The notes under the pieces: generated by a model | Seen by the model: only the letters and a program-made list of their open reading frames with translations | What the model was told of the DNA's origin: nothing | The model's database searches: none | DNA from: Erysipelotrichaceae bacterium | GTDB lineage: Bacteria; Bacillota_I; Bacilli_A; Erysipelotrichales; Erysipelotrichaceae | DNA length: 64,000 nt | Assembly: GCA_017512285.1 (NCBI GenBank) | Contig: JAFWGU010000023.1 | Span: 93,944-157,943 of the forward strand | Reading direction: 5' to 3' | Position numbers and translations under genes: made by a program | Part shown: positions 17,342 to 26,162 of the stretch, piece by piece | Numbering within the stretch: position 1 is the stretch's first letter | Layout of the letters: each line of letters starts with the position of its first letter

Positions 17342-19017
17342 CTGTCAATTTCCTCAAACAGAGAATTAATGTCGATCTTTTCCTGTCTCTTGAGATCTAC
17401 GGAACTGGTGCTGCTGTCAAAGTCATTGTTCAGAGCAAAGTTCCTGACATTAACCTTTCTTCCTCTGGCGTAATAGTAGTTTATGATTTCCTGGCCGAGT
17501 CCGCCGGTAATGATGTCTGTTGCGTAGACGAATACCGGTACATCCGCATCAGCGATCCTATCCAGCAGATCAAGATCCATTGGCTTGATTATTCTGGCAT
17601 TAACTACTGCCAGATCCATGTCATTGCTGATGCATTTTGATACGATCCTGTCATGGTAATGCCCGTATGTTATTACTACCCCTGAGCACTTTTCCAGATC
17701 ACCGCTTACAGACCATTTCTGACTAAGATCTGCATTGCCTATCTTCTCATCCTTTCTGACCAGTATCAGCGGATATCTGATCGCCATTGGCCTGTCAGAT
17801 ACCATTGACTGTCTGATGAGTCCATACATCTCACTGGCATTTGCCGGCTGAGCTATTGTCAGGTTGGAGATCGTTGAAAGCAGGCTGACATCGTATACGC
17901 CGAAGTCATTGCTCTTTTCGCCAATCAGTCCGGCATCATTTATGAGAATCGTTACCGGCAGATTATTGCGGCAGATGATGTCGTTTATCTGGTCGTAGCA
18001 TCTCTGTACGGCTACCGACGGTAAAAGAACAAAAGTTCTGTGTCCTTTGTTTGCCAGCCCTGACGCAAAGGTAACAGCAGAATTGTAGCTGTAGCCGAAA
18101 TCAACGTATCTGTCAGCGAATATATCTTCAGAACTGTCATACACCGATGACTGCGGGAAATCCGTATTGACGAAATAGGCATTTTCATCTTCTTTCAATA
18201 GTTCAGACATCCACTGCAGTACCATTTCATTGGTATAGACGAAATTGTTATCAAGTTTATTCTTTACGGTCTGTCTGTCTGAAACGACATGTATCACGAT
18301 CGGTCCCATCTTGCTCTGGGCCATGCGTAACGCCTTCACCAGATCAGTCATGCTATTACCGTTAATCGGTCCGATGTAGTCAAGGGAAAACTCCTTGAAA
18401 AGTGAATCAGCTACGACCATCTGCTTGAAACTGTCCCTGACTCCTCTCAATGTCTTCAGCGTCTGCAAGCCTATTACATTGGTACTGAGCGAGTTTTTGA
18501 CAGACTTCTTCATTTCAACATATGGCTTTGAATAGCGCATCTTCGTGATTACGGCATTGAGATTGCCATGTGTTTTCTTCTCATGATCGCTGTCACTGAC
18601 GATTATGATCATCCTCTTCTGACTTTCGCCAATCGATTTAAGGGCCTCAAGAGACATGTTGGTAAAGACTGATTTTTCTTCCAGCAAAACGATAACGTTG
18701 TAGTTGTCTCTGGTATCATCTCTTACCGTCGCACTTGCATATCCGGCCGTCAGAGCTGTTGACGGGTGCATGGATTTCCACTTTGGCTCAAAGCTGCCGT
18801 TCAGGATCTTCTGGATGTCATACATGTACTCCATGTCAAAGATGTAGTCATCCTTTTCACAGTCAAAGACGTAGTTCACGGCTACGTTGATGTCAACCAT
18901 ATTCAAAAGAGAAGAACCGTTGCTGAACTTCTTTTCTTTCAATATTTTCTTAATGTCCTGTGATACTTTTGAAAGTTCACTTATCTTAAGCTGCTTTAGA
19001 GTAAAATGTCTGTCCAT
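17326..19017 (-). CDS. DXS-like protein lacking the thiamine-diphosphate and catalytic motifs
   Basis: 563 aa at the exact dxs position between ispA and tlyA, aligning along its length with 1-deoxyxylulose-5-phosphate synthase (usual length about 620), but with active-site residues replaced. GGHLAPS becomes SNGSSLL and DVGHQAYPHKI becomes DMEYMYDIQKI. The GHSSTS region is shortened to KSMHPSTAL, and the thiamine-diphosphate motif GDGALTGG becomes LEEKSVFTN (about 109-117). The catalytic GIAEQHAVT becomes GYSYNSAVT (about 306-314). Later blocks keep the fold: YDQINDIICRNNLPVTI, DAGLIGEKSNDFGVYDVS and the C-terminal domain. It is uninterrupted and overlaps its neighbours, so it looks maintained. 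Probably not an active DXS; a structural or regulatory role is unproven. Confidence 0.85.
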   Translation of the reverse strand: MDRHFTLKQLKISELSKVSQDIKKILKEKKFSNGSSLLNMVDINVAVNYVFDCEKDDYIFDMEYMYDIQKILNGSFEPKWKSMHPSTALTAGYASATVRDDTRDNYNVIVLLEEKSVFTNMSLEALKSIGESQKRMIIIVSDSDHEKKTHGNLNAVITKMRYSKPYVEMKKSVKNSLSTNVIGLQTLKTLRGVRDSFKQMVVADSLFKEFSLDYIGPINGNSMTDLVKALRMAQSKMGPIVIHVVSDRQTVKNKLDNNFVYTNEMVLQWMSELLKEDENAYFVNTDFPQSSVYDSSEDIFADRYVDFGYSYNSAVTFASGLANKGHRTFVLLPSVAVQRCYDQINDIICRNNLPVTILINDAGLIGEKSNDFGVYDVSLLSTISNLTIAQPANASEMYGLIRQSMVSDRPMAIRYPLILVRKDEKIGNADLSQKWSVSGDLEKCSGVVITYGHYHDRIVSKCISNDMDLAVVNARIIKPMDLDLLDRIADADVPVFVYATDIITGGLGQEIINYYYARGRKVNVRNFALNNDFDSSTSSVDLKRQEKIDINSLFEEIDRCLKK

Positions 19018-19020
19018 CGA

Positions 19021-19863
19021 TCATTTCCTTCTGTTTTTCATTTCCGTGATGATCCTGGTTATGTTTCTGAATTCACATTCAGAATAACCGTTAAGAAGTC
19101 CAAGGGCTTCATCATACAGTCTTTCATATTCCCTTACCGCTTCCTCTTCACCAAGAAGCGTATAGTATGTATTCTTATTGTTCACATCATCTGATGTTGA
19201 CTTTCCCATTTCCTCAGGATTGCTGGTATAGTCCAGCACGTCATCCTGAATCTGGAAGGCGATGCCGATGTCATGACCAATCTTATCAAACATGTCCAGA
19301 CATTCTTCCCTTCCGGCAATCACGCAGCCGCATAATAACGGTAGAGTTATCAGTTCACCTGTCTTGTAATAATCCGTTTCCTTTAGCTGTTCGATCGTAA
19401 CGTCATTACTGTTTGTATATTTCATGTCCAGCATCTGGCCGTTGATCATGCCTCTGTAACCTGCCTTGTCAGCCAGAAGCTTTTCCAGCCTGACGATCTT
19501 TTCCGGTTCGATGTCTGCTTCTGCCGTTATTTCAAAGGCTTTTGTCAGTAAAGCATCTCCTGCCAGAATTGCCGTAGCTTCATCAAACTTCTTATGGCTG
19601 GTAAGTCTGCCTCTGCGGTAGTCGTCATTGTCCATTGCCGGCAGGTCATCGTGTATCAGTGAGTAAGTATGGATCATTTCAATAGCGCATGATGCATTTA
19701 ATCCCTTTTTCTGATCCACACCGAAGTCCTCAAGAAGATCCAGCAATAAAAGCGGTCTGAATCTCTTGCCCCCAGCCAATAGCGAATAGTTCATGGCTTC
19801 GCTGACAAGAGCATCATCCCCAATGCATCCGGCAAGATATTCTTCAAATTCAGACTTATTCAT
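19021..19863 (-). CDS. ispA: Polyprenyl (farnesyl/geranylgeranyl) diphosphate synthase
   Basis: 280-aa trans-isoprenyl diphosphate synthase that condenses IPP with allylic diphosphates. The first aspartate-rich motif is HDDLPAMDNDDYRRGR (about 74-89), followed by GDALLTKAFE, and the second motif is FQIQDDVLDYTS (about 213-224). The start at 19863 (MNKSEFEEYLAG) is chosen because a GGAG lies 8 nt upstream; the longer frame to 19893 has none. It overlaps xseB by 8 nt, as in the classic xseB-ispA-dxs order. The chain length of the product cannot be read from the sequence. Confidence 0.94.
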   Translation of the reverse strand: MNKSEFEEYLAGCIGDDALVSEAMNYSLLAGGKRFRPLLLLDLLEDFGVDQKKGLNASCAIEMIHTYSLIHDDLPAMDNDDYRRGRLTSHKKFDEATAILAGDALLTKAFEITAEADIEPEKIVRLEKLLADKAGYRGMINGQMLDMKYTNSNDVTIEQLKETDYYKTGELITLPLLCGCVIAGREECLDMFDKIGHDIGIAFQIQDDVLDYTSNPEEMGKSTSDDVNNKNTYYTLLGEEEAVREYERLYDEALGLLNGYSECEFRNITRIITEMKNRRK

Positions 19864-20062
19864 CCGTCTTCTCCAGATTGCCGGAAAGATCATTCAATCT
19901 GTCTGAGAACATCTGCAGTTTCTTATTGCAGAATTCAGCCAGCTTAAGACCCTCTTCATAAAGTTTCAGACCCTCATCAAGAGTACACTCATTCTTCTGA
20001 ATGATTCCCGTAATTTCCTCAAGCCTCTTCATGGCTTCCTCAAAAGTCAGTTCTCTATCCAT
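19856..20062 (-). CDS. xseB: Exodeoxyribonuclease VII small subunit
   Basis: 68-aa XseB, the small helical subunit of exonuclease VII. The family pattern is clear: LTFEEAMKRLEEI, CTLDEGLKLYEEGLKLAEF and CNKKL. The start at 20062 is preferred to the ATG at 20068, which lies 2 nt from the AGGAGG; the chosen ATG has 8 nt spacing. It overlaps both xseA and ispA. Confidence 0.94.
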   Translation of the reverse strand: MDRELTFEEAMKRLEEITGIIQKNECTLDEGLKLYEEGLKLAEFCNKKLQMFSDRLNDLSGNLEKTDE

Positions 20063-21386
20063 TCTCATGTCCTCCTAATGGTTTGCAGTCTATGGTTCCA
20101 TCCGCCAGGGTAACGGTGACGTTTCTTTCATAGTCAACATCCCTGACAGATCTGATAACTCTGTCAGCCTGTCTGGTCACTGAGTATCCTCTCTGTAATG
20201 TCTTCAATGGACTCAGACTGTCCAGCAGATTTATGCTGTTGACGAATTCGCATTTCTTTCTGTCCAGAAAACTCCGGGCAGATCCGGCAAGCATCTTTCT
20301 GTCTGTGGCGAGATCAGCAGAATTTCTCTGGGTCCTGTTTTCAATCGCCTTCTGCATGTATTCACATTCTCTTGCGATTTCATCAGTATATCTGTCCACA
20401 TTCTTGCTCATGGCCAGATATATGATGTTCCTGTAATTATCAAGTTTTATCTTCTGCTGGCTGAATCTTTCCGCGAACGCGTCCAGTTTCATGTTCATGT
20501 AATCCAGATTCTGATACAAACTGCTCAGATTGTTCTCCAGTACGGTTTTCATCAGATTCTGATAATTGCCGATTCTGTTTCTTACTTCCTGCTGATCAGG
20601 AGTTGCGAACGTAGCAGCTGCGGTAGGCGTTGCTGCTCTTACGTCAGCTACCAGATCTGCAATCGTTACGTCTATTTCATGTCCGATGCCGGTAATTACC
20701 GGTGTTCGGCATTCATATATTGCTCTGGCGATCTTCTCGTCATTGAAACACCACAGATCATCTACGCTACCGCCTCCTCTTGCCAGGATTATCGTATCCG
20801 AATTCGTCTCATCAGCCTTTTTAAGCGCGTTTACGACACTTTCTATGGCTTCCTTGCCCTGGACTACGGCATAGACTTCATTGAGCTTAGCCAGCGGCCA
20901 GCGGCGTGATACGGTGATCCTGATGTCCTGAAGGGCTGCGGTGTTGGCTCCCGTAACCACGGCTATGCTGGTAGGGTATTCACAGATCTTCTTCTTGCGG
21001 CTTTCATCAAAGTAGCCAAGCGGTTCAAGCTTCTTTCTGGTCTTTTCAAACTGGATGTAGAACATGCCCTGACCGGCAAGTTTCATTTCCGTTACGACCA
21101 GCTGCAGTTCCCCACGGTTTTCGTATACGTTAACAGTGCCGGTGACAATAACAGTGTCCCCTTCCTCGGGATTGAATTCAACGGCATTGTTATAGCCCTT
21201 GAACATTGCACACTTGATGCTTGCCCCGGCATCCTTCAAAGTAAAATACCAATGGCCGCTTCCCCTGTAACTGCTGAAATTGCCCAGTTCACCCTGGACC
21301 TTTACATTACGCAAGTTACTGTCAAATGTCAGCTTGTTCTTAACATAACCGACTAACTGGGTAATTGACCATATGGTATTTGTCAT
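20055..21386 (-). CDS. xseA: Exodeoxyribonuclease VII large subunit
   Basis: 443-aa catalytic subunit of exonuclease VII, which degrades single-stranded DNA to oligonucleotides. An N-terminal OB fold (about 5-100; SSYRGSGHWYFTLKD), a catalytic core with ILARGGGSVDDLWCFN (about 203-218) and TGIGHEIDVTIADLVADVRAATPTA split over about 233-257 in pieces, then a long coiled-coil stalk (about 265-390) and a C-terminal segment with LQRGYSVTR are all visible. It overlaps nusB and xseB by a few bases. Confidence 0.95.
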   Translation of the reverse strand: MTNTIWSITQLVGYVKNKLTFDSNLRNVKVQGELGNFSSYRGSGHWYFTLKDAGASIKCAMFKGYNNAVEFNPEEGDTVIVTGTVNVYENRGELQLVVTEMKLAGQGMFYIQFEKTRKKLEPLGYFDESRKKKICEYPTSIAVVTGANTAALQDIRITVSRRWPLAKLNEVYAVVQGKEAIESVVNALKKADETNSDTIILARGGGSVDDLWCFNDEKIARAIYECRTPVITGIGHEIDVTIADLVADVRAATPTAAATFATPDQQEVRNRIGNYQNLMKTVLENNLSSLYQNLDYMNMKLDAFAERFSQQKIKLDNYRNIIYLAMSKNVDRYTDEIARECEYMQKAIENRTQRNSADLATDRKMLAGSARSFLDRKKCEFVNSINLLDSLSPLKTLQRGYSVTRQADRVIRSVRDVDYERNVTVTLADGTIDCKPLGGHENG

Positions 21387-21763
21387 ATCTGATCTAAGAC
21401 TCCGTTTATAAGTTTTGGCGCATCATCATCGCAGTATTTCTTGGCGATCTCCACCGCCTCATTGATGATGACTGCCCTGTCCGTATTTCCATGGACCAGC
21501 TCCTCGGCACTCATCAGAAGAATTGCCTTTTCAATGTAGCCGAGTCTGTCATAATCCCAGGTTGGTGTCAGGTGCGTCTTTATGACTTCCTCCAGCTCAT
21601 CCTGGTCCTTTAGAGTATTTACGGTATTCTCGACAATAAAAGATATCGATTTCTTGTCATCGATATCAAGATTGTCATCGAAAATATCGTCCATTGACTT
21701 TTCCGTCAGCAGATACTGATAGATGCAAGTCATAACCTTTATTCTCTGATCACGTCTTTTCAT
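21383..21763 (-). CDS. nusB: Transcription antitermination factor NusB
   Basis: 126-aa all-helical protein that binds boxA RNA with NusE (S10) and supports rRNA antitermination. Typical blocks are MKRRDQRIKVMTCIYQYL at the N-terminus, LEEVIKTHLTPTWDYDRL, YIEKAILLMSAEELVHG and the conserved end VIINEAVEIAKKY, CDDDAPKLINGVLDQI. It lies between the Asp23 protein and xseA, the common Gram-positive order. Confidence 0.95.
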   Translation of the reverse strand: MKRRDQRIKVMTCIYQYLLTEKSMDDIFDDNLDIDDKKSISFIVENTVNTLKDQDELEEVIKTHLTPTWDYDRLGYIEKAILLMSAEELVHGNTDRAVIINEAVEIAKKYCDDDAPKLINGVLDQI

Positions 21764-21771
21764 AAAAATCC

Positions 21772-22110
21772 CTATTTGATGTAGAAACCTACCACATTTA
21801 CATTAACTACAACGTTCCTGAAACTGGTCATGAAGGCGATTGCCTCATGGACCTTTTCCTGAACCTCATTTGATATTTCATTGATGTTGACGCCGGTAGA
21901 TATCAGGATGTTTACGTTTACGACGATGTTATCCTTGACGACCTTGCAGCTGACGGGCTTTGCGAAGTAATTCTTACCCGTAGGAGCCATTCTGACGTCC
22001 TTTATTTCCTCGATACACAGAGCAGCGATTGATTCAAAGACATTCTTGGACAATCCGGTAATGCCAAGTGTTTTTTCATCATTTTTTGAAACAATATATT
22101 CTGTTGCCAT
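21772..22110 (-). CDS. Asp23/Gls24 family envelope stress protein
   Basis: 112-aa member of the Asp23/Gls24 family (YqhY/AmaP type), proteins at the membrane linked to cell-envelope stress and lipid metabolism. The pattern includes GLSKNVFESIAALCIEEI, VKDNIVVNVNILISTGVN and EVQEKVHEAIAFMTSF. The start at 22110 (MATEYIVS) follows AGAGGTGATAACG; the GTG three codons earlier is part of the ribosome site. Its place before nusB is conserved in Bacillota. Confidence 0.9.
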   Translation of the reverse strand: MATEYIVSKNDEKTLGITGLSKNVFESIAALCIEEIKDVRMAPTGKNYFAKPVSCKVVKDNIVVNVNILISTGVNINEISNEVQEKVHEAIAFMTSFRNVVVNVNVVGFYIK

Positions 22111-22164
22111 CGTTATCACCTCTTTATTAATAATATCATACTTATGACCCTGTTTACAATTTTG

Positions 22165-22911
22165 CTAAACCTCATTGATGAATTCAATGCGCCTTATGTT
22201 TTCCTCATCATTGACCATTATGTAGCCCCATTTTATGCCGGTGATCCTTCTGTCGCCATTTATGATGGTGCTGAATACCCCTTCCTTGGGGATGACGTTG
22301 TCTTTACTCAGGAATCTGTTTCCCCTGACATATCCGTCAATTACGTAATTATGGCCCAGCAATCTGTTTGCTTCATTGATCCTGCCGCGGTATATCAGGG
22401 AAATGATCCGGCTGGAAGATATCTTTTTGCCTCCGTCTTCAATCGGGTCGACCATCTCAACTTCAAAGCGTCTGATCTCGCTGTTTTTAAGAGTATTGGC
22501 ATTGCCTCTTCCCATGTGTCCGAACGAGAAGTCAAATCCGAAGATCAGATAGGCAATGCTCATGTTATTGAGATACCTGATGAACTTATCAGTTTTCATT
22601 TCAATCAGCGTCATGTTGAATCTCAGAACGTAGGCATAGTCAATTCCTGCCTTATCAATATATTCAAGCTTCTGGTCTAGATTCATTACATGCTTGTTTC
22701 TGATGCCAGGATCTTCATTCTTCCTGAACAGATCTGAAGAATACTGATCGAAGGTAATGACCGCACTCTTGAGGTTTCTCTCCTTAGCAACTTCAAGTAC
22801 CCTTCTGACCAGTTCCTGATGTCCTCTGTGAAAGCCGTCAAAACCGCCTATGCAGGCGACGGTTCTTCTGAGCAGCTGTGGGTTTTCATAATCCAGGTAT
22901 ACAGTCTTCAT
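22165..22911 (-). CDS. RibF-like FMN adenylyltransferase with reduced riboflavin kinase half
   Basis: 248 aa, against about 310 for bifunctional RibF. The N-terminal FAD-synthetase domain is recognisable: nucleotide-binding ACIGGFDGFHRGHQELV (about 19-35), FGFDFSFGHMGRGN and KKISSSRIISLI. The C-terminal flavokinase half starts normally (LLGHNYVIDGYVRGNRF) but lacks the GxPTAN motif and ends after about 60 residues, before the usual catalytic Glu region. The start at 22911 overlaps the truB stop in a TAATG junction; a longer frame to 22917 starts with TTG. It sits after truB, as ribF normally does. It is possibly a monofunctional adenylyltransferase, and FMN must then come from elsewhere. Confidence 0.8.
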   Translation of the reverse strand: MKTVYLDYENPQLLRRTVACIGGFDGFHRGHQELVRRVLEVAKERNLKSAVITFDQYSSDLFRKNEDPGIRNKHVMNLDQKLEYIDKAGIDYAYVLRFNMTLIEMKTDKFIRYLNNMSIAYLIFGFDFSFGHMGRGNANTLKNSEIRRFEVEMVDPIEDGGKKISSSRIISLIYRGRINEANRLLGHNYVIDGYVRGNRFLSKDNVIPKEGVFSTIINGDRRITGIKWGYIMVNDEENIRRIEFINEV

Positions 22912-23762
22912 TACCAAAGCCCTCTCTTGCTGGCATAAATGCCGTTATCAGTAATTCTTTCATAGGCAGCGATGATCTTACCGCTGTTCACGATGAAAAT
23001 CAGATCCTCATCGCAGTCAATCTGTATTTTCTTGCCGTCATATATGGGCTTAAGCTCCTCAATTTCCACGTATGGATAGCCTGAGAGTATCTCATAGGTG
23101 CTTATGAAAGTGACGGAATCATCGATGTTTTCAAGCTCATAACAGTCTTTCAGGGTATATCTGTCGATCGCTGTCCTGATCAAAGACTTCATGGTGCCTG
23201 CATTGTTCAGCTTTCTGCTCAGATCTTCGCAGACTGTACGAACATATGTACCGCTGGAACATCTGATTCTGAATCTTATCTCATCTCTGCCATTGAAATC
23301 AAGCAGTTCAAGTTCATAGATGTTTATGTCGACCGGATCTCTCTCGATCTCAATGTCTTCTCTGGCAAGCTCATATAGTTTTCTGCCGTTTATCTTCTTG
23401 GCAGAATACATAGGCGGGATCTGTTTCTGAGGGCCTGTCATTTCCAACAGGGCCTTCCTGATGGCTTCTTCAGATACCGGACAGATTTCTCTTTCCTCAA
23501 CAACAGTACCCGTAATATCTGATGTATCGGTTCTGATGCCAAGTTTCAGTTCTGCAACATACTCCTTATCATGTTCAACTATGTACGGAAGTATCTTGGT
23601 GGCCTTTCCAACCGTCAGCATCATTACACCGCTGGCCAATGGATCAAGTGTTCCCGTATGGCCAACCTTTTGAGTATTTAACTTTCTTCTTATCTTCATC
23701 ACCAGGTCATGACTTGTTATTCCTGACGGCTTGTCAACCAGTAAAATTCCCGCTTTTTCCAT
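22911..23762 (-). CDS. truB: tRNA pseudouridine-55 synthase TruB
   Basis: 283-aa enzyme that makes pseudouridine 55 in the tRNA T loop. N-terminal signature VDKPSGITSHDLVMKIRR, catalytic aspartate in KVGHTGTLDPLASGVM (about 34-49), then KEYVAELKLGIRTDTSD, PPMYSAKKINGRKLYE and CSSGTYVRTVCEDL are intact. The C-terminal region is a short PUA-like extension. It is coupled to the RibF-like gene by a TAATG overlap and is divergent from ispH. Confidence 0.96.
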   Translation of the reverse strand: MEKAGILLVDKPSGITSHDLVMKIRRKLNTQKVGHTGTLDPLASGVMMLTVGKATKILPYIVEHDKEYVAELKLGIRTDTSDITGTVVEEREICPVSEEAIRKALLEMTGPQKQIPPMYSAKKINGRKLYELAREDIEIERDPVDINIYELELLDFNGRDEIRFRIRCSSGTYVRTVCEDLSRKLNNAGTMKSLIRTAIDRYTLKDCYELENIDDSVTFISTYEILSGYPYVEIEELKPIYDGKKIQIDCDEDLIFIVNSGKIIAAYERITDNGIYASKRGLW

Positions 23763-23824
23763 GCTGTAATATTAGCATAATTGAAGCTTTTTTGAAATAT
23801 TGTATAATTTGGATGGTGATCAAT

Positions 23825-24724
23825 ATGGAAGTCAGAAGAGTTGTTCCGTCAGGATACTGCCAGGGTGTTGTTTCGGCAATCAGAAAGGTTCAGGAAACAG
23901 TTGAAAAGTATCCGGATAAGAAAGTATATGTCTTGGGCATGATCGTGCACAACCGTTTCATCGTGGAAGCCTTCAGACAGCTGAATGTTATTACTCTTGA
24001 TGATTCAGACAAAACCAGAGAAGAGCTTCTGGACTCCATAGAGGACGGTGTGGTCGTATTTACCGCTCACGGCATATCTGACCAGATCAAGCAGAAAGCC
24101 CTTGCCAGAGGCCTTACAGTCGTTGACGCAGCCTGCAAGTATGTTCTGAAGAATCTTTCTCTTATCAGGGAATACCTTAATGACGGATACTCGATCATCT
24201 ACATCGGCAAGAAGAAGCATCCGGAATCAGAGGCTGCCCTTTCCATCAGTGAAGACATTCACCTTGTCACTTCATTGAGTGACACTGAGAAGCTCAACAT
24301 CACTAATTCCAGAATAATGGTCACCAATCAGACGACAATGTCAGTATATGACGTCAGTGAATACATAGAGGCAATCAGGATGAAGTATCCTCAGGCAGTA
24401 ATACTTGAGGAGATCTGCGATGCAACAAAGCAGAGACAGAATGCCGTGATGAATGTCACGGATGCTGATACCCTGATCATCGTCGGAGATCCCAACAGCA
24501 ACAATACCGCTCAGCTTACCCGCCTGGGCAGAAAGAACGGCATCAGAAGAGTCATTCAGATCGAAACTGCCGCAGAACTTGAGGGCATGGAATTTGCACC
24601 AGAGGAAAGAATTGCCGTCACTTCCGGCGCCAGCACACCCAGATATCTTACTGATAACGTCATTGAATATCTTAAGACGCAGGATCCGACTTATCTTAAG
24701 ACAGATATTTCCAGAATACTTTAA
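23825..24724 (+). CDS. ispH: 4-hydroxy-3-methylbut-2-enyl diphosphate reductase
   Basis: 299-aa IspH, the last MEP-pathway enzyme, an Fe-S protein that yields IPP and DMAPP. The three cluster cysteines lie in PSGYCQGVVSAI (about 12), DAACKYVLKN (about 96) and EEICDATKQRQNAV (about 195). Other family blocks are HNRFIVEAF, VFTAHGIS, KKHPESEA, VTNQTTMS, GDPNSNNTAQL and TSGASTPRYL. The start at 23825 follows GGTGATC and a TTGAAG-N16-TATAAT promoter; the longer in-frame extension runs back into truB and is not needed. Its presence implies a working MEP route in the cell. Confidence 0.96.
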   Translation: MEVRRVVPSGYCQGVVSAIRKVQETVEKYPDKKVYVLGMIVHNRFIVEAFRQLNVITLDDSDKTREELLDSIEDGVVVFTAHGISDQIKQKALARGLTVVDAACKYVLKNLSLIREYLNDGYSIIYIGKKKHPESEAALSISEDIHLVTSLSDTEKLNITNSRIMVTNQTTMSVYDVSEYIEAIRMKYPQAVILEEICDATKQRQNAVMNVTDADTLIIVGDPNSNNTAQLTRLGRKNGIRRVIQIETAAELEGMEFAPEERIAVTSGASTPRYLTDNVIEYLKTQDPTYLKTDISRIL

Positions 24725-24744
24725 AAGCAGCTCACGCTGCTTTT
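24723..24744. terminator. Shared terminator between ispH and the MATE gene
   Basis: Stem AAAAGCAGC/GCTGCTTTT (24723-24731 with 24736-24744), loop TCAC. T-rich on both strands, so it can end both convergent transcripts. Confidence 0.88.
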
Positions 24745-24747
24745 CTT

Positions 24748-26088
24748 TTAGAATTCTCTTTCCCTTCTTCTGATTCTGATGATGTAGAAGGCATAGACAC
24801 CGGCTAAGGTCAAGGCCCAGGCAAACGGATAGCCATAATAGACTACGTAGATTGAATTGAATATCTTCATTCCGATGAACAGGTATATCTGTCTTATGAC
24901 TACCATGCACATTAATGAAATGATCATTACGGTCCTTGAGAAACCATAACCCCTTACAACGCCAGTATAAACGCTGTTTATGCCCAGAACGATGTACAGC
25001 GGAACAATGGCTCTTACCATGTCGACACCGTATTCTATGACAGCCGGATCGTTATTGAAGATGGTGATCAGCTGGGGAGCAAAGATGAATGACGGCAAGG
25101 CAATGCCTATTACCGCAATTGTCGTAATGATGTTACCGATCCTTATGCCCTGATGAACTCTGTCCTGTCTTTTTGCACCGAGGTTCTGGGAAACATAGGT
25201 AGTTATCGCCAGACCGATGGACTGGGAAGGCATTGAGGCAAAGTTGTCGACTTTCTGCGCAGCACCAACGCCGGCAATGGCGTCAGAGCCGAACATGTTG
25301 ACATATCTCTGAATGAAGACATTTGAGAAGGATATAATACATGTCTGCAGACCGGCAGGCAAGCCAACGCTGATGACTTCCTTCAGCGTCTTCATGTCGA
25401 TCTTAAGATCCTTTATTACAAGCTTATAGACGTCATCTGTTCTTGACAGCTTTATGAATACCAGGATACATGACAGTACCTGGGATACGATAGTTGCCGT
25501 AGCTACACCGGAAACACCCATTCCCAGGTAGGCAACAAGCACGATATCCAGTACGATGTTCGTGATCGAAGACAGTACCAAATAGATGAACGGTGAACGG
25601 GAGTCACCTACGGAACGCAGCACTGAACTTGATACGTTGTATATTGAAGTAAACAGACATCCGATCAGATACAGCCTGAGGTATATAAGTGCCTGTTCAT
25701 AAACGTCCTGAGGACAGTTGACAGCCCGTAATAACATCGGTGAAATGACCTGCCCTACCAGAGCCATGAATATGCCGGAGATGATTGAGAACATGATGCA
25801 GGTATGGATCGCAACATGCAGCTTATCATATTTTCTGGCGCCAAAGCTTCTTGACAGGATGACGGTAACACCGGTAGCCAGACCGGTAAAGAAGCCTACT
25901 ACGACGTTGGAAATAACGGAGGAACTGGTTACGGCTCCCAATGCGGCCTTGCCGACATACTGACCGACAACGGCACTGTCTACGCTGTTATACAGGTTCT
26001 GGAACAGATACCCCAGAAAAATCGGTATTGAAAAGTTGATCAGTCCCTTGCTGATGCTGCCCTTGGACAGGTCCTTTGTCTTTACCAT
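24748..26088 (-). CDS. MATE family multidrug/Na+ antiporter
   Basis: 446-aa membrane exporter of the MATE superfamily with twelve hydrophobic segments in two repeats of six. The N-terminal half begins FSIPIFLGYLFQNLYNSVDS followed by AVVGQYVGKAALGAV; the second half begins SVGLPAGLQTCIISFSNVFI. Such proteins export cationic drugs or metabolites using Na+ or H+ gradients; the substrate cannot be inferred. AGGGAGGAG precedes the ATG. A 7-bp inverted repeat upstream (26141-26157) may be a regulator site. Confidence 0.93.
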   Translation of the reverse strand: MVKTKDLSKGSISKGLINFSIPIFLGYLFQNLYNSVDSAVVGQYVGKAALGAVTSSSVISNVVVGFFTGLATGVTVILSRSFGARKYDKLHVAIHTCIMFSIISGIFMALVGQVISPMLLRAVNCPQDVYEQALIYLRLYLIGCLFTSIYNVSSSVLRSVGDSRSPFIYLVLSSITNIVLDIVLVAYLGMGVSGVATATIVSQVLSCILVFIKLSRTDDVYKLVIKDLKIDMKTLKEVISVGLPAGLQTCIISFSNVFIQRYVNMFGSDAIAGVGAAQKVDNFASMPSQSIGLAITTYVSQNLGAKRQDRVHQGIRIGNIITTIAVIGIALPSFIFAPQLITIFNNDPAVIEYGVDMVRAIVPLYIVLGINSVYTGVVRGYGFSRTVMIISLMCMVVIRQIYLFIGMKIFNSIYVVYYGYPFAWALTLAGVYAFYIIRIRRREREF

Positions 26089-26140
26089 TGCTGCTCCTCC
26101 CTTCCCCGTTTATTTGTGATATTTTAACTTATTTGGTTAA

Positions 26141-26157
26141 TTAATGATAGTCATTAA
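26141..26157 (-). promoter_or_regulatory. Inverted repeat upstream of the MATE gene, possible operator
   Basis: TTAATGA-TAG-TCATTAA, a perfect 7-bp inverted repeat, lies 53-69 bp before the MATE start. A -10-like TAAAAT is seen at 26121-26126 (minus strand), so the repeat would cover the -35 region. No MarR- or TetR-type gene is adjacent. Confidence 0.4.
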
Positions 26158-26162
26158 ACCGG

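Noticed and set aside
22144..22680. Plus-strand ORF of 178 codons
   Set aside because: Antisense shadow of the RibF-like gene, whose motifs are recognisable.
24341..24910. Minus-strand ORF of 189 codons
   Set aside because: Antisense to ispH and the end of the MATE gene; it crosses a terminator, and ispH is clearly the coding frame.
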